Of a stretch of 64,000 bases of DNA, positions 44,951 to 54,448 are shown piece after piece. The notes below the pieces were generated by a model. That model saw nothing but the letters and a program-made list of their open reading frames with translations, was not told the origin of the DNA and did no database searches. Source of the stretch: Woronichinia naegeliana WA131 (GTDB taxonomy: Bacteria; Cyanobacteriota; Cyanobacteriia; Cyanobacteriales; Microcystaceae); the NCBI GenBank assembly GCA_025370055.1, contig CP073041.1:682001-746000 (forward strand), written 5' to 3'. The position numbers and the translations under genes are program-made. Every line of letters begins with the position of its first letter. Positions within the stretch are counted from its first letter, which is position 1.

Positions 44951-45244
44951 TCACTGTAAGGTAACAAAGTCCACCCTAGGTTCTAAGGGATCTTGCACCA
45001 TCCCTAAACCTTTAAAGCCCCAACGTTGGATCATGCCCTTTAATTGACTGTTACTAACGGACTCCACACCAAAGCGATCGCGGAGATCGGCAGCATGGGT
45101 ATTTAGATAACTCAAAGCGTCATAATCCTCCTTAAATACCAGCAAATAGGCGAGGGGCGTTTCTTGATCAGGACTTTTGAGGCGAGCAACAAGATACTGT
45201 CCATCTAGTCTAGAGCGTAAAGTATAGTAATACTGCGATAGCAT
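44951..45244 (-). CDS. Conserved hypothetical protein, 97 aa
   Basis: The protein is small and soluble (MLSQYYYTLRSRLDGQYLVA, then LAYLLVFKEDYDALSYLNTH and MIQRWGFKGLGMVQDPLEPR). I cannot assign a function. The compact mixed alpha/beta pattern and chromosomal codon use suggest a real gene. It is divergent from the antiporter gene and was carried in the inverted segment. The 157 bp on its left, down to the rep gene, hold nothing I recognise. Confidence 0.68.
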   Translation of the reverse strand: MLSQYYYTLRSRLDGQYLVARLKSPDQETPLAYLLVFKEDYDALSYLNTHAADLRDRFGVESVSNSQLKGMIQRWGFKGLGMVQDPLEPRVDFVTLQ

Positions 45245-45422
45245 AATATTAAAAAAGAAGTCGGTAATCGTCTATTAAAATATCAGGAAAAGAAGATAAA
45301 TTAACGGGATTAAATTAAATAGGACAGAAGCGAATGCCGTAGAAAGGTGAAAAGTTTGGGTTTACGCTTATCAAGCTCTACTATAAATTAAACAATAGTC
45401 ATCTTGCCAATTATTCTTAGCA

Positions 45423-46793
45423 ATGAGTGTTCTAACCCCCTTCTTTCCGTTTCTGGCTATGGCAACCGAAAGCGAGCCAGCCGATAGCTCATTAGTTCTA
45501 GCAGGCGTTTTGTTAAGTCTAGTGGTCATCTATATGGCTAGTAAATTAGGCGGCGAAATTTGTCTGCGAGTCAACCTACCACCGGTTCTGGGTGAATTAG
45601 TCGGCGGTGTGCTGATTGGTGTTTCGGCTTTCCGACTCCTGCTTTTTCCTGAGAGTGGAGCAGAGGCAACCGATTCTCTCCTAATGCAACTGATCTCTGC
45701 CAGTACTTATCTCACCCCTGGTCAGGCAACAACGGTTTTTAATGTTCAAAGTGAAGTGATTTCTGTTATTTCCGAATTGGGGGTCATTATCCTCCTCTTT
45801 GAAATTGGTTTGGAATCTGATTTACAAGAATTAATTCGGGTTGGCCCTAAAGCGGCGATCGTTGCCATTGTGGGGGTTGTGGCCCCTTTTACCCTAGGGG
45901 TAGTGGGATTAATCGCCCTCTTTCATGTGCCTGTCATTCCAGCGATTTTTGCCGGAGCGGCTTTAACAGCGACCAGTATTGGCATTACAGCCAAGGTTTT
46001 ATCCGAACTCAATCGTCTCAATTCCGATGAGGGGCAAATTATTATTGGGGCAGCCGTCCTGGACGATATTTTAGGCATTATCGTTCTGGCAGTGGTGGCC
46101 AGTTTGGTGAAAACGGGCGAAATTCAAATTAGCAAGATCGTTTATCTGATCATTAGCGCGACTGTCTTTGTGGTCGGTTCGATTTTTCTAGGGCGTTGGC
46201 TAAGTCCCTACTATGTCAGTTTGGTTAACCGCATGAAATCGAGGGGGCAATTGCTCTTAGTTTCCCTGGGTATTGCCTTTACCCTATCCTATGTTGCCCA
46301 GGTCATCCAACTAGAAGCGATTTTAGGTTCCTTTGCGGCGGGGTTAATTATTGCCGAAACGGAAAAAAGGAAGGAATTGGAGGAACAGGTTTTACCGATC
46401 GCCGATTTTTTTGTCCCTGTTTTCTTTGTTTGTGTGGGAGCGAAAACCGATTTAGGGGTATTAAATCCTGCCATTCCTAGTAATCGTGAAGGACTCATTA
46501 TTGCGGCCTTTTTAGTAGTAGTGGCCATTGTGGGTAAGGTTGTCTCTGGTTTTACCCTCTGGGGCGATAATCATCTCAACAAATGGGCGATCGGCGTTGG
46601 CATGATTCCCAGGGGAGAAGTGGGTCTGGTCTTTGCGGGAGTCGGAGCAGCCAGTGGTGCGCTCAGTGAATCCACAACCGCCGCTATCATTCTGATGGTG
46701 ATTTTTACAACCTTTGTTGCGCCACCTTGGTTACGATTGGTCTTTAAAGATTCTGATGCGGAATCAGAAAGCCTGGCAAAAACCATTGAGTAA
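45423..46793 (+). CDS. Cation:proton antiporter (CPA2/NapA-KefB type)
   Basis: The 456-residue protein has about twelve membrane segments. Landmarks are ISELGVIILLFEIGLESDL, the unwound-helix motif LTATSIGI (181-188) and the essential Asp pair in AVLDDILGI (Asp214-Asp215), as in electrogenic NapA-type Na+/H+ antiporters. It exchanges Na+ or K+ for H+ across the plasma or thylakoid membrane. No Trk/RCK tail is present. It was probably the upstream neighbour of the restriction-modification gene before the inversion. Confidence 0.9.
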   Translation: MSVLTPFFPFLAMATESEPADSSLVLAGVLLSLVVIYMASKLGGEICLRVNLPPVLGELVGGVLIGVSAFRLLLFPESGAEATDSLLMQLISASTYLTPGQATTVFNVQSEVISVISELGVIILLFEIGLESDLQELIRVGPKAAIVAIVGVVAPFTLGVVGLIALFHVPVIPAIFAGAALTATSIGITAKVLSELNRLNSDEGQIIIGAAVLDDILGIIVLAVVASLVKTGEIQISKIVYLIISATVFVVGSIFLGRWLSPYYVSLVNRMKSRGQLLLVSLGIAFTLSYVAQVIQLEAILGSFAAGLIIAETEKRKELEEQVLPIADFFVPVFFVCVGAKTDLGVLNPAIPSNREGLIIAAFLVVVAIVGKVVSGFTLWGDNHLNKWAIGVGMIPRGEVGLVFAGVGAASGALSESTTAAIILMVIFTTFVAPPWLRLVFKDSDAESESLAKTIE

Positions 46794-46832
46794 GCTGACG
46801 TAAAACTTTAGCTGGTTAGCGATCGCCGATTT

Positions 46833-46895
46833 AGTGGATAGTTGATAGTGAATAGTTGATAATTATCCATTGTCAATTGTCCATTATCCATTGCA
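46833..46895. repeat. AT-rich imperfect palindromic short-repeat cluster
   Basis: GTGGATAGTTGATAGTGAAT is followed by TTATCCATTGTCAATTGTCC, so repeats of the type GATAGTT are answered by their complements (ATTGTCAATTGTCCATTATC). Such clusters are common between cyanobacterial genes. It lies in the former promoter region of the restriction-modification gene. Confidence 0.65.
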
Positions 46896-46961
46896 AATGC
46901 GATCGCCAATCTTGGTTATACACTCAAGAATAATTAAAAGGAAATTAGCTTATGTCTCGTC

Positions 46962-47800
46962 CAGGGCAAACGCATCTTATCCGAGTAAAACCTTAAGGAG
47001 ATAGTCCTCGTCCCAACCAGCGCGTAGCCGTTTATTCTTGATACCAAGTTTCAGAGTATTTTCCTTTGTGAGCAAGTTAAGAGCGATATGGCGTAAGACG
47101 GCTAAATTCTCAGGAGCAAAATCCTTACGAATGCGACAAGCATCCTCATTGAAGGCCAAGTCTAGAACCCAATGTAAAGAGTTTTCTATCAGCCAATGAC
47201 TACGAACAGATTGGGATAATTTTTGAGCATTACTCGGCAGGCTACTGATATAGTAGCGAGTCTCATACTCTGTTTTGTCTTTCAATCGTCTCTCCGCTTT
47301 AATCATACAGATGCTCGTCAACTTTGCCCATTTCTCCCCACCCAGCAAAAATTCTGTTTGTTCCATCGTCCAGCAACGGCGAATTTCAATCCGTCCATGT
47401 CCCTTGTCTATTGTTTGATGAAAATCATGCTTAATTCCCGCAAAATTAACCGATTGAGCATGAGCAAATAATTGTTCAACATCCTCACATAGATTACCTT
47501 GATTGCCTTTCAATGCCAAAACATAATCTCCCCCTCGCCCTACTATCTGTTGGGCAATCTTTGTCTGAGTTCCCATGGCATCAATCGTTACGATACAACC
47601 TTTGACCTCTAGCATTTTCAGGAGTTTGGGTATCGCCGTGATTTCATTCGATTTGCTTTCCACCTTGCACTGTCCTAGTACTAGACGATTTGCTGTTGCC
47701 CATGCACTTACCATCTGAATTGCGCCCTTTCCGTTGGCATTATCATAGGAGTGGCGAAGGGTTTTGCCGTCAATCGCTATCACTTCCCCTTCACTTACCT
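46962..47800 (-). mobile_element. ISAs1-type element A2, C-terminal half
   Basis: It begins with CAGGGCAAACGCATCTTA, preceded by ATGTCTCGTC, which is the reverse of the 10-bp duplication at 28305-28314. It ends in ACTTACCT at the K5 border, the reverse of AGGTAAGT next to K1. The halves add up to one A element separated by the inversion. Confidence 0.93.
46977..47800 (-). pseudogene. ISAs1-type transposase of A2, C-terminal fragment
   Basis: The frame runs from [20 protein letters not shown] through [19 protein letters not shown] to [16 protein letters not shown], carrying all catalytic regions but not the N-terminal domain. The apparent internal start is not native. Confidence 0.92.
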
Positions 47801-47847
47801 GGGTGTGACCTTTAGTTGATGAAGGAAAAGAAAAGTGTTAACATGGG

Positions 47848-48276
47848 ATGAAAAGTGACAAAGAGGAAACAATGATGACAGCAAAACTAATTAATGTAGA
47901 GGGTTCAAAGATAAAAATAGAACTAACATTAGAACTCAGTCGTTCAATGTTGGATACAGAAATAAATATTCAAAAAGGCTTAAACGAAGTAGGTTGCATC
48001 GCCAGCAAAGAAGCCTTGAAATATTTAGATACAGATGGTTCACCCTTAAAAATCGGTGAAGAAATCTGGAAGAGTAAGGGAGAGCAACCGAAAGAATATC
48101 AAACACCTTATGGTGAGGTTATAGTGAATCGTCATGTATATCAGCGTTCACCTTTGAGGAAAAACGTATTGCCCCTTAGAAAGAGAAGCAAGGATAATCA
48201 TAACATCAACGCCATTATTGGCAAAACAGGTATCCTCAAAAATGTCAGGGATGGCAGGCAAAGAGGTGAAAAATGA
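47848..48276 (+). CDS. K5 transposase, N-terminal frame
   Basis: Identical to the other K upstream frames, including the A5 run. Its downstream partner frame is broken by I3. Confidence 0.78.
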   Translation: MKSDKEETMMTAKLINVEGSKIKIELTLELSRSMLDTEINIQKGLNEVGCIASKEALKYLDTDGSPLKIGEEIWKSKGEQPKEYQTPYGEVIVNRHVYQRSPLRKNVLPLRKRSKDNHNINAIIGKTGILKNVRDGRQRGEK

Positions 48277-48951
48277 TTTATTAGAAAATCATGGTAGAAA
48301 AGTAGCGCTATCCTATATCCAAAGATTGAGTGAAGCAGTAGGAAGTGTGGTACAGGCAAAAGAAGAAGCGTGGAGTTATGCCCCGCCCAAGGAGGATAGC
48401 CAAATTGCAACAGTGGGAATAGGATTAGATGGAACCTGTATGCTGATGTGTGAGGATGGCTACCGTGAAGCAATGGTGGGAACCGTTTCCCTATACGATA
48501 GTGAAGGCGAACGTCAACATACAATCTATCTAGGTGCGGCACCAGAGTATGGAAAAAAGAGTTTTCTAGAAAGATTAGAAAGAGAAATTGAGCGAGCGAA
48601 AAACCGTTATCCAGAGGCAACATTGGTCGGGATAGCAGACGGGGCAGAATCAAATTGGAAGTTTTTAGAAAAGCAAACGGAAGAACAGATATTAGATTTC
48701 TATCATGCCTCTGGTTACTTAGGTGCCTTGGCAGAAGCGTTGCATCCGAATACAGTGTCAAAACAAAAAGAATGGTTGACTGAAAATTGTCGAGAACTCA
48801 AGCATGAAAAAGGAAAAGCAGGAGAACTGCTAAATCTGATGAAAGAAGTCAAAGAAGAAAAAAGTCATTCTAAGAATCTTACCGAGAAACTACAAGCGGC
48901 GATTACTTATTACGAGAATCATCAGCATCAAATGGATTATGCTGAATACTT

Positions 48952-50641
48952 AGGGCTTGCTGAAAAAGTCAAAAAACGAAAGAAATGTGGGTTAGGGAAG
49001 TATGGACTGAAAAAGCATAGATAACTTATCCTTATGGAAACAAATCAAAATACAGATTTTGTTTAATCTATTGTTCCTTTCTGTCTAAAAAGGTCAACAC
49101 AAATCACTCCTCACAAAAGAGAGGAAAATTAACACCATTTTTCACAAGAAAAACGACTCTACAACTTTTTACTTTTTGTCTTCTGAAGTAGAGTAGAAAG
49201 ATTCATTACCAAAAAGTTCATCGCAATTACCGTTTCCGAGGTCTCAGGTAGTTTGGCCATCACTCGACCAAGACTAAATTTCCTCTTTCCCTGTCCGAAT
49301 TTACCCTCAATGGCATTACGCACTCTTTCATCTGAGCGTGCCTCTTTCTTTTTTTCTTTGCTCACCTCTTTCGGCGGTCTTCCCAATCGGGGACCACTCA
49401 TTCTTATATCCCTTTCTTTACAATAAGCTCGATTCGCTTTTGTTCGATAGATTTTATCCACATGAACCGATTCCGGATAACATCCTGTTTCCCTTTTATA
49501 TTCTTCTATTCGCGCTTGTAAATCTCCCGATTCGTTGTAATTATCCCAACTTAATTTGTCTAAGAAGACAAAGCCATTCACATTACTTGCCGATATTTTA
49601 GCTCCAAACTCTACTGCTTTTCCCGCTTTTCCACGCACTATTGGACGCACGTGAGGTTGGCTTACACTCACAATTCTGTTTTCTACTTTATTTGTCTTTT
49701 TTTCATACATTTCTAACTGTTGCTCATACACTTTTCCTATCGTTACAAGCTCTTCTTGCTCTTTTTTCGTTAGTTTTTCTAACTTTGCTCCCTCTTCTAT
49801 CATTTTTTCTATATCAGACAAGTTTCTTTTTATATATCCTAGTTGTTTTTTTGTTCCTTTTCTTCTTTCTTTTTTTGACACACGACGTTTTTTTGCTATG
49901 GCTAAGTACTCTTTTCTTGCCACTTCCCTATAAGTCCTCGGCTTTTCTTTCCTTTTCTCTTTTATTTCTTCATACAGCTTATCTATTATTTTTTCTGTTT
50001 TTTCTCTGGCATCATTCAATATTCCTATATCCGTTGGATATTTTATATCTGCTGGTGTACAAGTCGCATCTAACAATAACTTTCCTTCATTTTCTTTTTT
50101 TTCTGACGCTACACCCGTCGCTTTTTTTTCTATTTCTTTATTAATTTTATTTATTAATTCCATTCCTATTTTTTTACGAAAATGAACCATCATTGACGCA
50201 TTAAATGCTTCTTTGCTACTATAGCTTTCCATTCCTATAAAGTACTGTAAATAAGGGTTCTCTTTTATTTGTTCTACTGTTTCTCTGTCACTTTTTCCTG
50301 AAATTTCTTTGATAATTAATGCTCCTAATGCCATTCTAAATGATTTGGCTGGGGCTCCTTTTTTTTCTGTGAAGTTTTTTGCATATTCTTCCTCATATTC
50401 TTCCCAAAGAATCATTTTTGACATTTCTATCCAACGATTTTCTTCGTCTAACTGCCCGCCGAACAGATTTTTCAAGTTTTCTGGTGTTTCAATTGAGTAC
50501 TGTTGCTTTCGGTACATCTGCTTTCTCTCTTCTTAATGCAATGGTTTTGAGGCATTCTACCCTATTTTCGTGCATTCTAGCGGTTCTTAATTCGCCTACT
50601 ATTTTTCTCCGTAAAGGTTTCAGCTTTTTTCAGCAAGCCCT
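48952..50641 (-). mobile_element. IS5-type element I3 (1690 bp)
   Basis: Same ends and same target (ACTT at 48948-48951 and 50642-50645) as I2, inside K5. The shared site shows that I2 and I3 descend from one insertion into a K ancestor that then moved as a unit. Confidence 0.95.
49159..50517 (-). CDS. IS5-type transposase (I3)
   Basis: Full length, protein-identical to I1 (Asp in KRNLSDIEKMIEEG). The frame and catalytic regions are intact. Confidence 0.9.
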   Translation of the reverse strand: MYRKQQYSIETPENLKNLFGGQLDEENRWIEMSKMILWEEYEEEYAKNFTEKKGAPAKSFRMALGALIIKEISGKSDRETVEQIKENPYLQYFIGMESYSSKEAFNASMMVHFRKKIGMELINKINKEIEKKATGVASEKKENEGKLLLDATCTPADIKYPTDIGILNDAREKTEKIIDKLYEEIKEKRKEKPRTYREVARKEYLAIAKKRRVSKKERRKGTKKQLGYIKRNLSDIEKMIEEGAKLEKLTKKEQEELVTIGKVYEQQLEMYEKKTNKVENRIVSVSQPHVRPIVRGKAGKAVEFGAKISASNVNGFVFLDKLSWDNYNESGDLQARIEEYKRETGCYPESVHVDKIYRTKANRAYCKERDIRMSGPRLGRPPKEVSKEKKKEARSDERVRNAIEGKFGQGKRKFSLGRVMAKLPETSETVIAMNFLVMNLSTLLQKTKSKKL

Positions 50642-50888
50642 ACTTAGAGAAAAAGTATCCGATTGGTTCAGGTGTTACGGAAGCAGCTTGTAAGACGTTG
50701 GTCAAACAACGATTATGTTGTTCAGGGATGCGATGGAAGGAAAAAGGAGCAGGAATTATTTTGAGCCTACGAGCTTTGGTATTGACCAAGGAACGATGGA
50801 GTCAATTTTGGGCAAAACTTGATCAATATGGGTTCCCTGTAGAACCCTGATTACAACAGCTTTTATCAACTAAAGGTCGCACCCTTTG

Positions 50889-51623
50889 TTTAACTTGAGA
50901 TTCGACAGAGCCAGAGCCAATAGAAATGCCCTCTGCCTGCAAATAACCATAATTGACAATCCGATGTTTATGCTTGTTTAAATAAATGATAAAATTCTCA
51001 GCTTGAGGCTCTGACCATCCCTCAAAACAGGAGATAGCGGCATCCACTTCACCCGTCCAAAGAAAAGACTTGACCTCCTCAATTCGCTGGAATGACCCCC
51101 CAACTTTATAGAGGTTTTCAATTAAGTGATACCAGTCCAAAATTTCAATTCGCTCATGTTTCTGTCCTATCTCACGAAATAAGTTCCAGATACCATCATG
51201 TCCATCTCCCAAACAAATTAAAGGCTTAGCCAAAATTTGAGAATTAACCAAATCTAATAAAGCCGAGTTATCTTGAAAAAAGGCAGCTACCCCCAATTGA
51301 TGAAAACTGACTCCTTTATAATCACGCCAAATTAAGGGTTCTCCCTTGGGAGTTCTGAGTCGTACCTTCCCACCATCTATGCTAATTTCTTCGACTTCTG
51401 TGTTAGAGGGTAATTCTTCAAAATGATAGCGATGTACAAGGCGTTGTTGCGTACTGTGAGAAACAGCAATTCCCGTCAATGATTGGATTTTCTTAGCTGC
51501 TTTTTCATAAGACTCATCGCCACTCAGTAGCAAACAGTTCTTCTCTAACATTGGACTCATCTGAGTTCGAGGCTTTAGTTCTAATTTCTTCGCTTGTTTT
51601 TCTGTAATGGGCAATTCCCCCAA
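50889..51623 (-). pseudogene. X2 transposase, catalytic frame cut by the K insertion
   Basis: The frame matches X1 from MGELPITEKQAKKLELKPRT to SIGSGSVESQVKQ and is then lost to K5. Minor differences from X1 are SYEKAA for SYGKAA and HERIEI for HERVEI. The final 30 codons are at 30111. Confidence 0.9.
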
Positions 51624-51631
51624 AATACTTT

Positions 51632-51865
51632 TTACTGTTCGTATCCGACCTGTGGTTTCCTCGGTACTTGTTTTGACAAAAAAATACCTATTTCTGGGTT
51701 GACATACTGAATCATTAAGTCTCTGACAGTCTCCTCTATTTCGCCCAAATTATTAAATGTTTTAACTTGAGATTGTTGATAGAGACATTCTCCCAACTCT
51801 TGACATAACTCTTGAATCCTTTTTTCATTTTCTGATAACACTGATAACATGAGATTGTTCCTCAA
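51632..51865 (-). CDS. X2 transposase, N-terminal frame
   Basis: Identical in protein to the X1 upstream frame, with the same T-run where the catalytic frame must be entered. Two X copies with the same split argue against a random sequencing error. Confidence 0.72.
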   Translation of the reverse strand: MRNNLMLSVLSENEKRIQELCQELGECLYQQSQVKTFNNLGEIEETVRDLMIQYVNPEIGIFLSKQVPRKPQVGYEQ

Positions 51866-52053
51866 TTGGGATAGATTTTGGAAAGTGGGTCTCGACTATT
51901 ATACTCTCATTTCTTTTTTTGATAAAGTTCGATAAAGTTCAAAGTCTTATTTTTCTGCCCATAAGTATTAATACTTATTGCATAAGTGAGATGCTCCGGG
52001 TACATCCCGGATAAAATAGTACATAGAATCTGGGGTAAAATGGAAAAAAACTG

Positions 52054-52296
52054 ATGAGCGAAAAAAGTATGTTACCGATTCCCCCAGAAGAAAAAGCACT
52101 GTTAAAACAGCATCTCACCGAATCAGCCCGTATCCTGCGCAAATATACGGAACCAGAGAAACAGAAGGACTTTGGAAGCATCGAAGTAGAAGTCAGAACC
52201 CAGATGTTAGAAATTGTGGGGCCAACAATGGGGGAGTTTTTTTTTCAGAAGGGGGAAAAAAACGGTCTGGAAACAAGCGAAAAATCAAAACCCTAG
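52054..52296 (+). CDS. Y1 transposase, N-terminal frame
   Basis: The 80-residue frame (MLPIPPEEKALLKQHLTESA, then EVEVRTQMLEIVGPTMGEFF) ends shortly after the run GGGGGAAAAAAAC. In Y2 one extra G at this run fuses it in frame to the catalytic part. A shift at this site is therefore how the full protein would arise. Confidence 0.75.
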   Translation: MSEKSMLPIPPEEKALLKQHLTESARILRKYTEPEKQKDFGSIEVEVRTQMLEIVGPTMGEFFFQKGEKNGLETSEKSKP

Positions 52297-52304
52297 TCGG
52301 AGAA

Positions 52305-52617
52305 GTGGAAATAAGCCAAAAACAAGCCAGAAAACTAAAGGTGTCGCCAAAAATCGTCTTAAGTCCAGGTTTAGAGAAATGCTGTCTAAGAGCCAGTGCG
52401 AAAACATCCTACCAACAAGCAGAAGAAGATATAGAGGAGTTGATGGGGATAAAAGTAGGACATAGCAGTTTACATCGCTTGGTAGAACGGACAGAACTGC
52501 CCTTAGCTCAAGCTCAGTCAGAGAGTGCGGGGGTCAGTATAGATGGGGGAAAGATTTGTCTGCGGGGCGAGGAGAAGGAAGGGGGACAGTGGCGAGATTA
52601 TAAACTGGTGAGTCTTC
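52305..52617 (+). pseudogene. Y1 transposase, catalytic frame truncated by N2
   Basis: It reads MEISQKQARKLKVSPKIVLS to AGVSIDGGKICLRGEEKEGG and RDYKLVSL, then enters N2. The second Asp and the Glu regions are missing. Confidence 0.88.
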
Positions 52618-53893
52618 GGTACTGGTATCGTGTGATCAAAGCTAGAAAAAGTTATGGTGTAAGAGTTTGAGAAAATAGAAAATAACTTACGACTGGACAT
52701 ATTCCCGTTTTTGTTATACTATTATTATTGTCATTATATTAAAGAAAGGGAAAACGGAAAGCAATGTCAACATTGAATAAAAGCTCAATTGACCTCCTAA
52801 GTGATATTGGCTTACCTCAAGAGAAAGAGGAAGCCTTATTTCAGAAAAACTGCCCTCATTGCTATAGTGAAAAAGTAAAAATACATTCTCATTACCAAAC
52901 GAAAGGTAACGGGGAACGTAAAATGTTCATCTGTCAAGAATGTGGTTCTTGTTTTGCTGAGACTTATGGTAGCGTAATCGCTGGCTTAGAAACCCCATTA
53001 AGTGAAATTGTAAAAGTATTAAAAGCCAGAATGGAAGGAATAGGATTAAATGCAGCAGCCCGAGTATTCGGCTACGCAAAAACAACAATATTGAATTGGG
53101 AAAAGAAATTATCAGGATTACAAGAGACATTATTTTTATACGCCTTAGTGAATGAATTTGTTAAATTAGTAATAGAAGGGGATGAACTATACACAAAAGT
53201 TGGAAAAAATAAAGAAGCAAGTGCCTCTGAGGGGTGGACAATCGTGCTCATGGACAGGGCTAGCCGCTTTATTTGGCATTTAAAATGTGGTAAAAAAGAG
53301 CAGAAATTATTTCTAGAAGCAATGATGACGGTAGCGGAATTATTTGAAAGGAGTGCAGAATCTCTCCAGTTATTTACAGATGGAGAAAAGCGATATAGTC
53401 AACTGCTATTTAATATTTGTCACGAAGTATTAAGGACTGGGAAGCGAGGTCGTCCCACCAAAGTATTACCGAAGGGTATGGTGGTAAGATTAAAAAATAA
53501 GAGTAGTAAACGTCGAGATTCTGAGGGTAAACTAGAGAAAGTAGAAACTCCGAAAACTGAACATCCTGAGACAACAGAAAAACCAGAAGACAAGGATGTT
53601 CATGCCAACCACGTTGAGGCATTTAATAGTTCTCTACGACGCTATTTAGCCGCCTTTCGTCGTCGAACAAATACTTATGCTAAATCTGTTGTGGGATTAC
53701 AGCGAGTGCTAGATATTTTCTGGATGGTTCATAACTTTGTTCGCAGCCATTTTACGACGAAAAAAGTTCCTGCGGTAGCTCTCGGTATAATTCAAAAAGG
53801 GTTAACTTGGGAGGACTTACTCCAAATTCGCCTGATTTGTTGAACCTCTTGTATTGCAACGTTTGTAGCTTCTAGCTAGACGATACCAGTGCC
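52618..53893 (+). mobile_element. IS1-type element N2 (1276 bp) with mismatched flanks
   Basis: The ends are GGTACTGGTATCGT and ACGATACCAGTGCC. The left flank is Y1 (GAGTCTTC) and the right flank is K6 (TTCTTTTT); there is no shared duplication, unlike N1. It is probably a hybrid left by recombination between two N copies, with the DNA between them deleted. Confidence 0.92.
52764..53843 (+). CDS. IS1-type transposase (N2)
   Basis: A 359-residue intact frame with no protein difference from N1 that I can see. The AT-rich leader with TTGTTATACTATTATTATTG upstream probably contains the promoter. The start lies behind AAAGGGAAAACGGAAAGC. Confidence 0.9.
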   Translation: MSTLNKSSIDLLSDIGLPQEKEEALFQKNCPHCYSEKVKIHSHYQTKGNGERKMFICQECGSCFAETYGSVIAGLETPLSEIVKVLKARMEGIGLNAAARVFGYAKTTILNWEKKLSGLQETLFLYALVNEFVKLVIEGDELYTKVGKNKEASASEGWTIVLMDRASRFIWHLKCGKKEQKLFLEAMMTVAELFERSAESLQLFTDGEKRYSQLLFNICHEVLRTGKRGRPTKVLPKGMVVRLKNKSSKRRDSEGKLEKVETPKTEHPETTEKPEDKDVHANHVEAFNSSLRRYLAAFRRRTNTYAKSVVGLQRVLDIFWMVHNFVRSHFTTKKVPAVALGIIQKGLTWEDLLQIRLIC

Positions 53894-54448
53894 TTCTTTT
53901 TGTTTTGACACGGTATTCGGATGCAACGCTTCTGCCAAGGCACCTAAGTAACCAGAGGCATGATAGAAATCTAATATCTGTTCTTCCGTTTGCTTTTCTA
54001 AAAACTTCCAATTTGATTCTGCCTCGTCTGCTATCCCGACCAATGTTGCCTCTGGATAACGGTTTTTCGCTCGCTCAATTTCTCTTTCCAATCTTTCTAG
54101 AAAACTCTTTTTTCCATACTCTGGTGCCGCACCTAGATAGATTGTATGTTGACGTTCTCCCTCACTATCGTATAGGGAAACGGTTCCCACCATTGCTTCA
54201 CGGTAGCCATCCTCACACATCAGCATACAGGTTCCATCTAATCCTATTCCCACTGTTGCAATTTGGCTATCCTCCTTGGGCGGGGCATAACTCCACGCTT
54301 CTTCTTTTGCTTGTACCACACTTCCTACTGCTTCACTCAATCTTTGGATATAGGATAGCGCTACTTTTCTACCATGATTTTCTAATAAATCATTTTTCAC
54401 CTCTTTGCCTGCCATCCCTGACATTTTTGAGGATACCTGTTTTGCCAA
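53894..54448 (-). pseudogene. K6 transposase, catalytic frame, C-terminally truncated
   Basis: The frame runs from AKQVSSKMSGMAGKEVKNDL to LHPNTVSKQKE and then into the N2 end. The Glu region is missing. One substitution (IADEAESNW for IADGAESNW) lies next to the second catalytic Asp. Confidence 0.88.

Larger units (their letters stand above)
48218..50851 (+). pseudogene. K5 transposase, catalytic frame broken by I3
   Basis: Normal to HQMDYAEYL, then interrupted. The remainder from LEKKYPIGSGVTEAAC follows ACTT at 50642. It has GERQHTIYLG, as in K1 and K6, in contrast to K3. Confidence 0.9.
47801..50884 (+). mobile_element. ISKra4-type element K5, interrupted by I3 (3084 bp), second inversion boundary
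   Basis: The flanks do not match each other: ACTTACCT (A2) on the left and TTTGTTTA (X2) on the right. Each is the partner of a flank of K1. It lies in the opposite orientation to K1, as needed for inversion by homologous recombination. The nested I3 is at the same site as in K3. Confidence 0.94.
50885..51997 (-). mobile_element. X2 element, N-terminal half with left end
   Basis: It runs from TTTGTTTAACTTGAG, beside K5, to the X terminal repeat (GTGAGATGCTCC) that directly abuts Y1. The other end of this element is at 30111-30274. Joining them across TAAACAAA gives one X element. Confidence 0.92.
51998..52617 (+). mobile_element. K-like insertion sequence Y1, 3'-truncated by N2
   Basis: It starts with GGGTACATCCCGGATAAA directly next to the X2 end. 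It ends inside the transposase gene at GTGAGTCTTC, where N2 begins. The distal part of Y is not found on the other side of N2. Confidence 0.9.
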
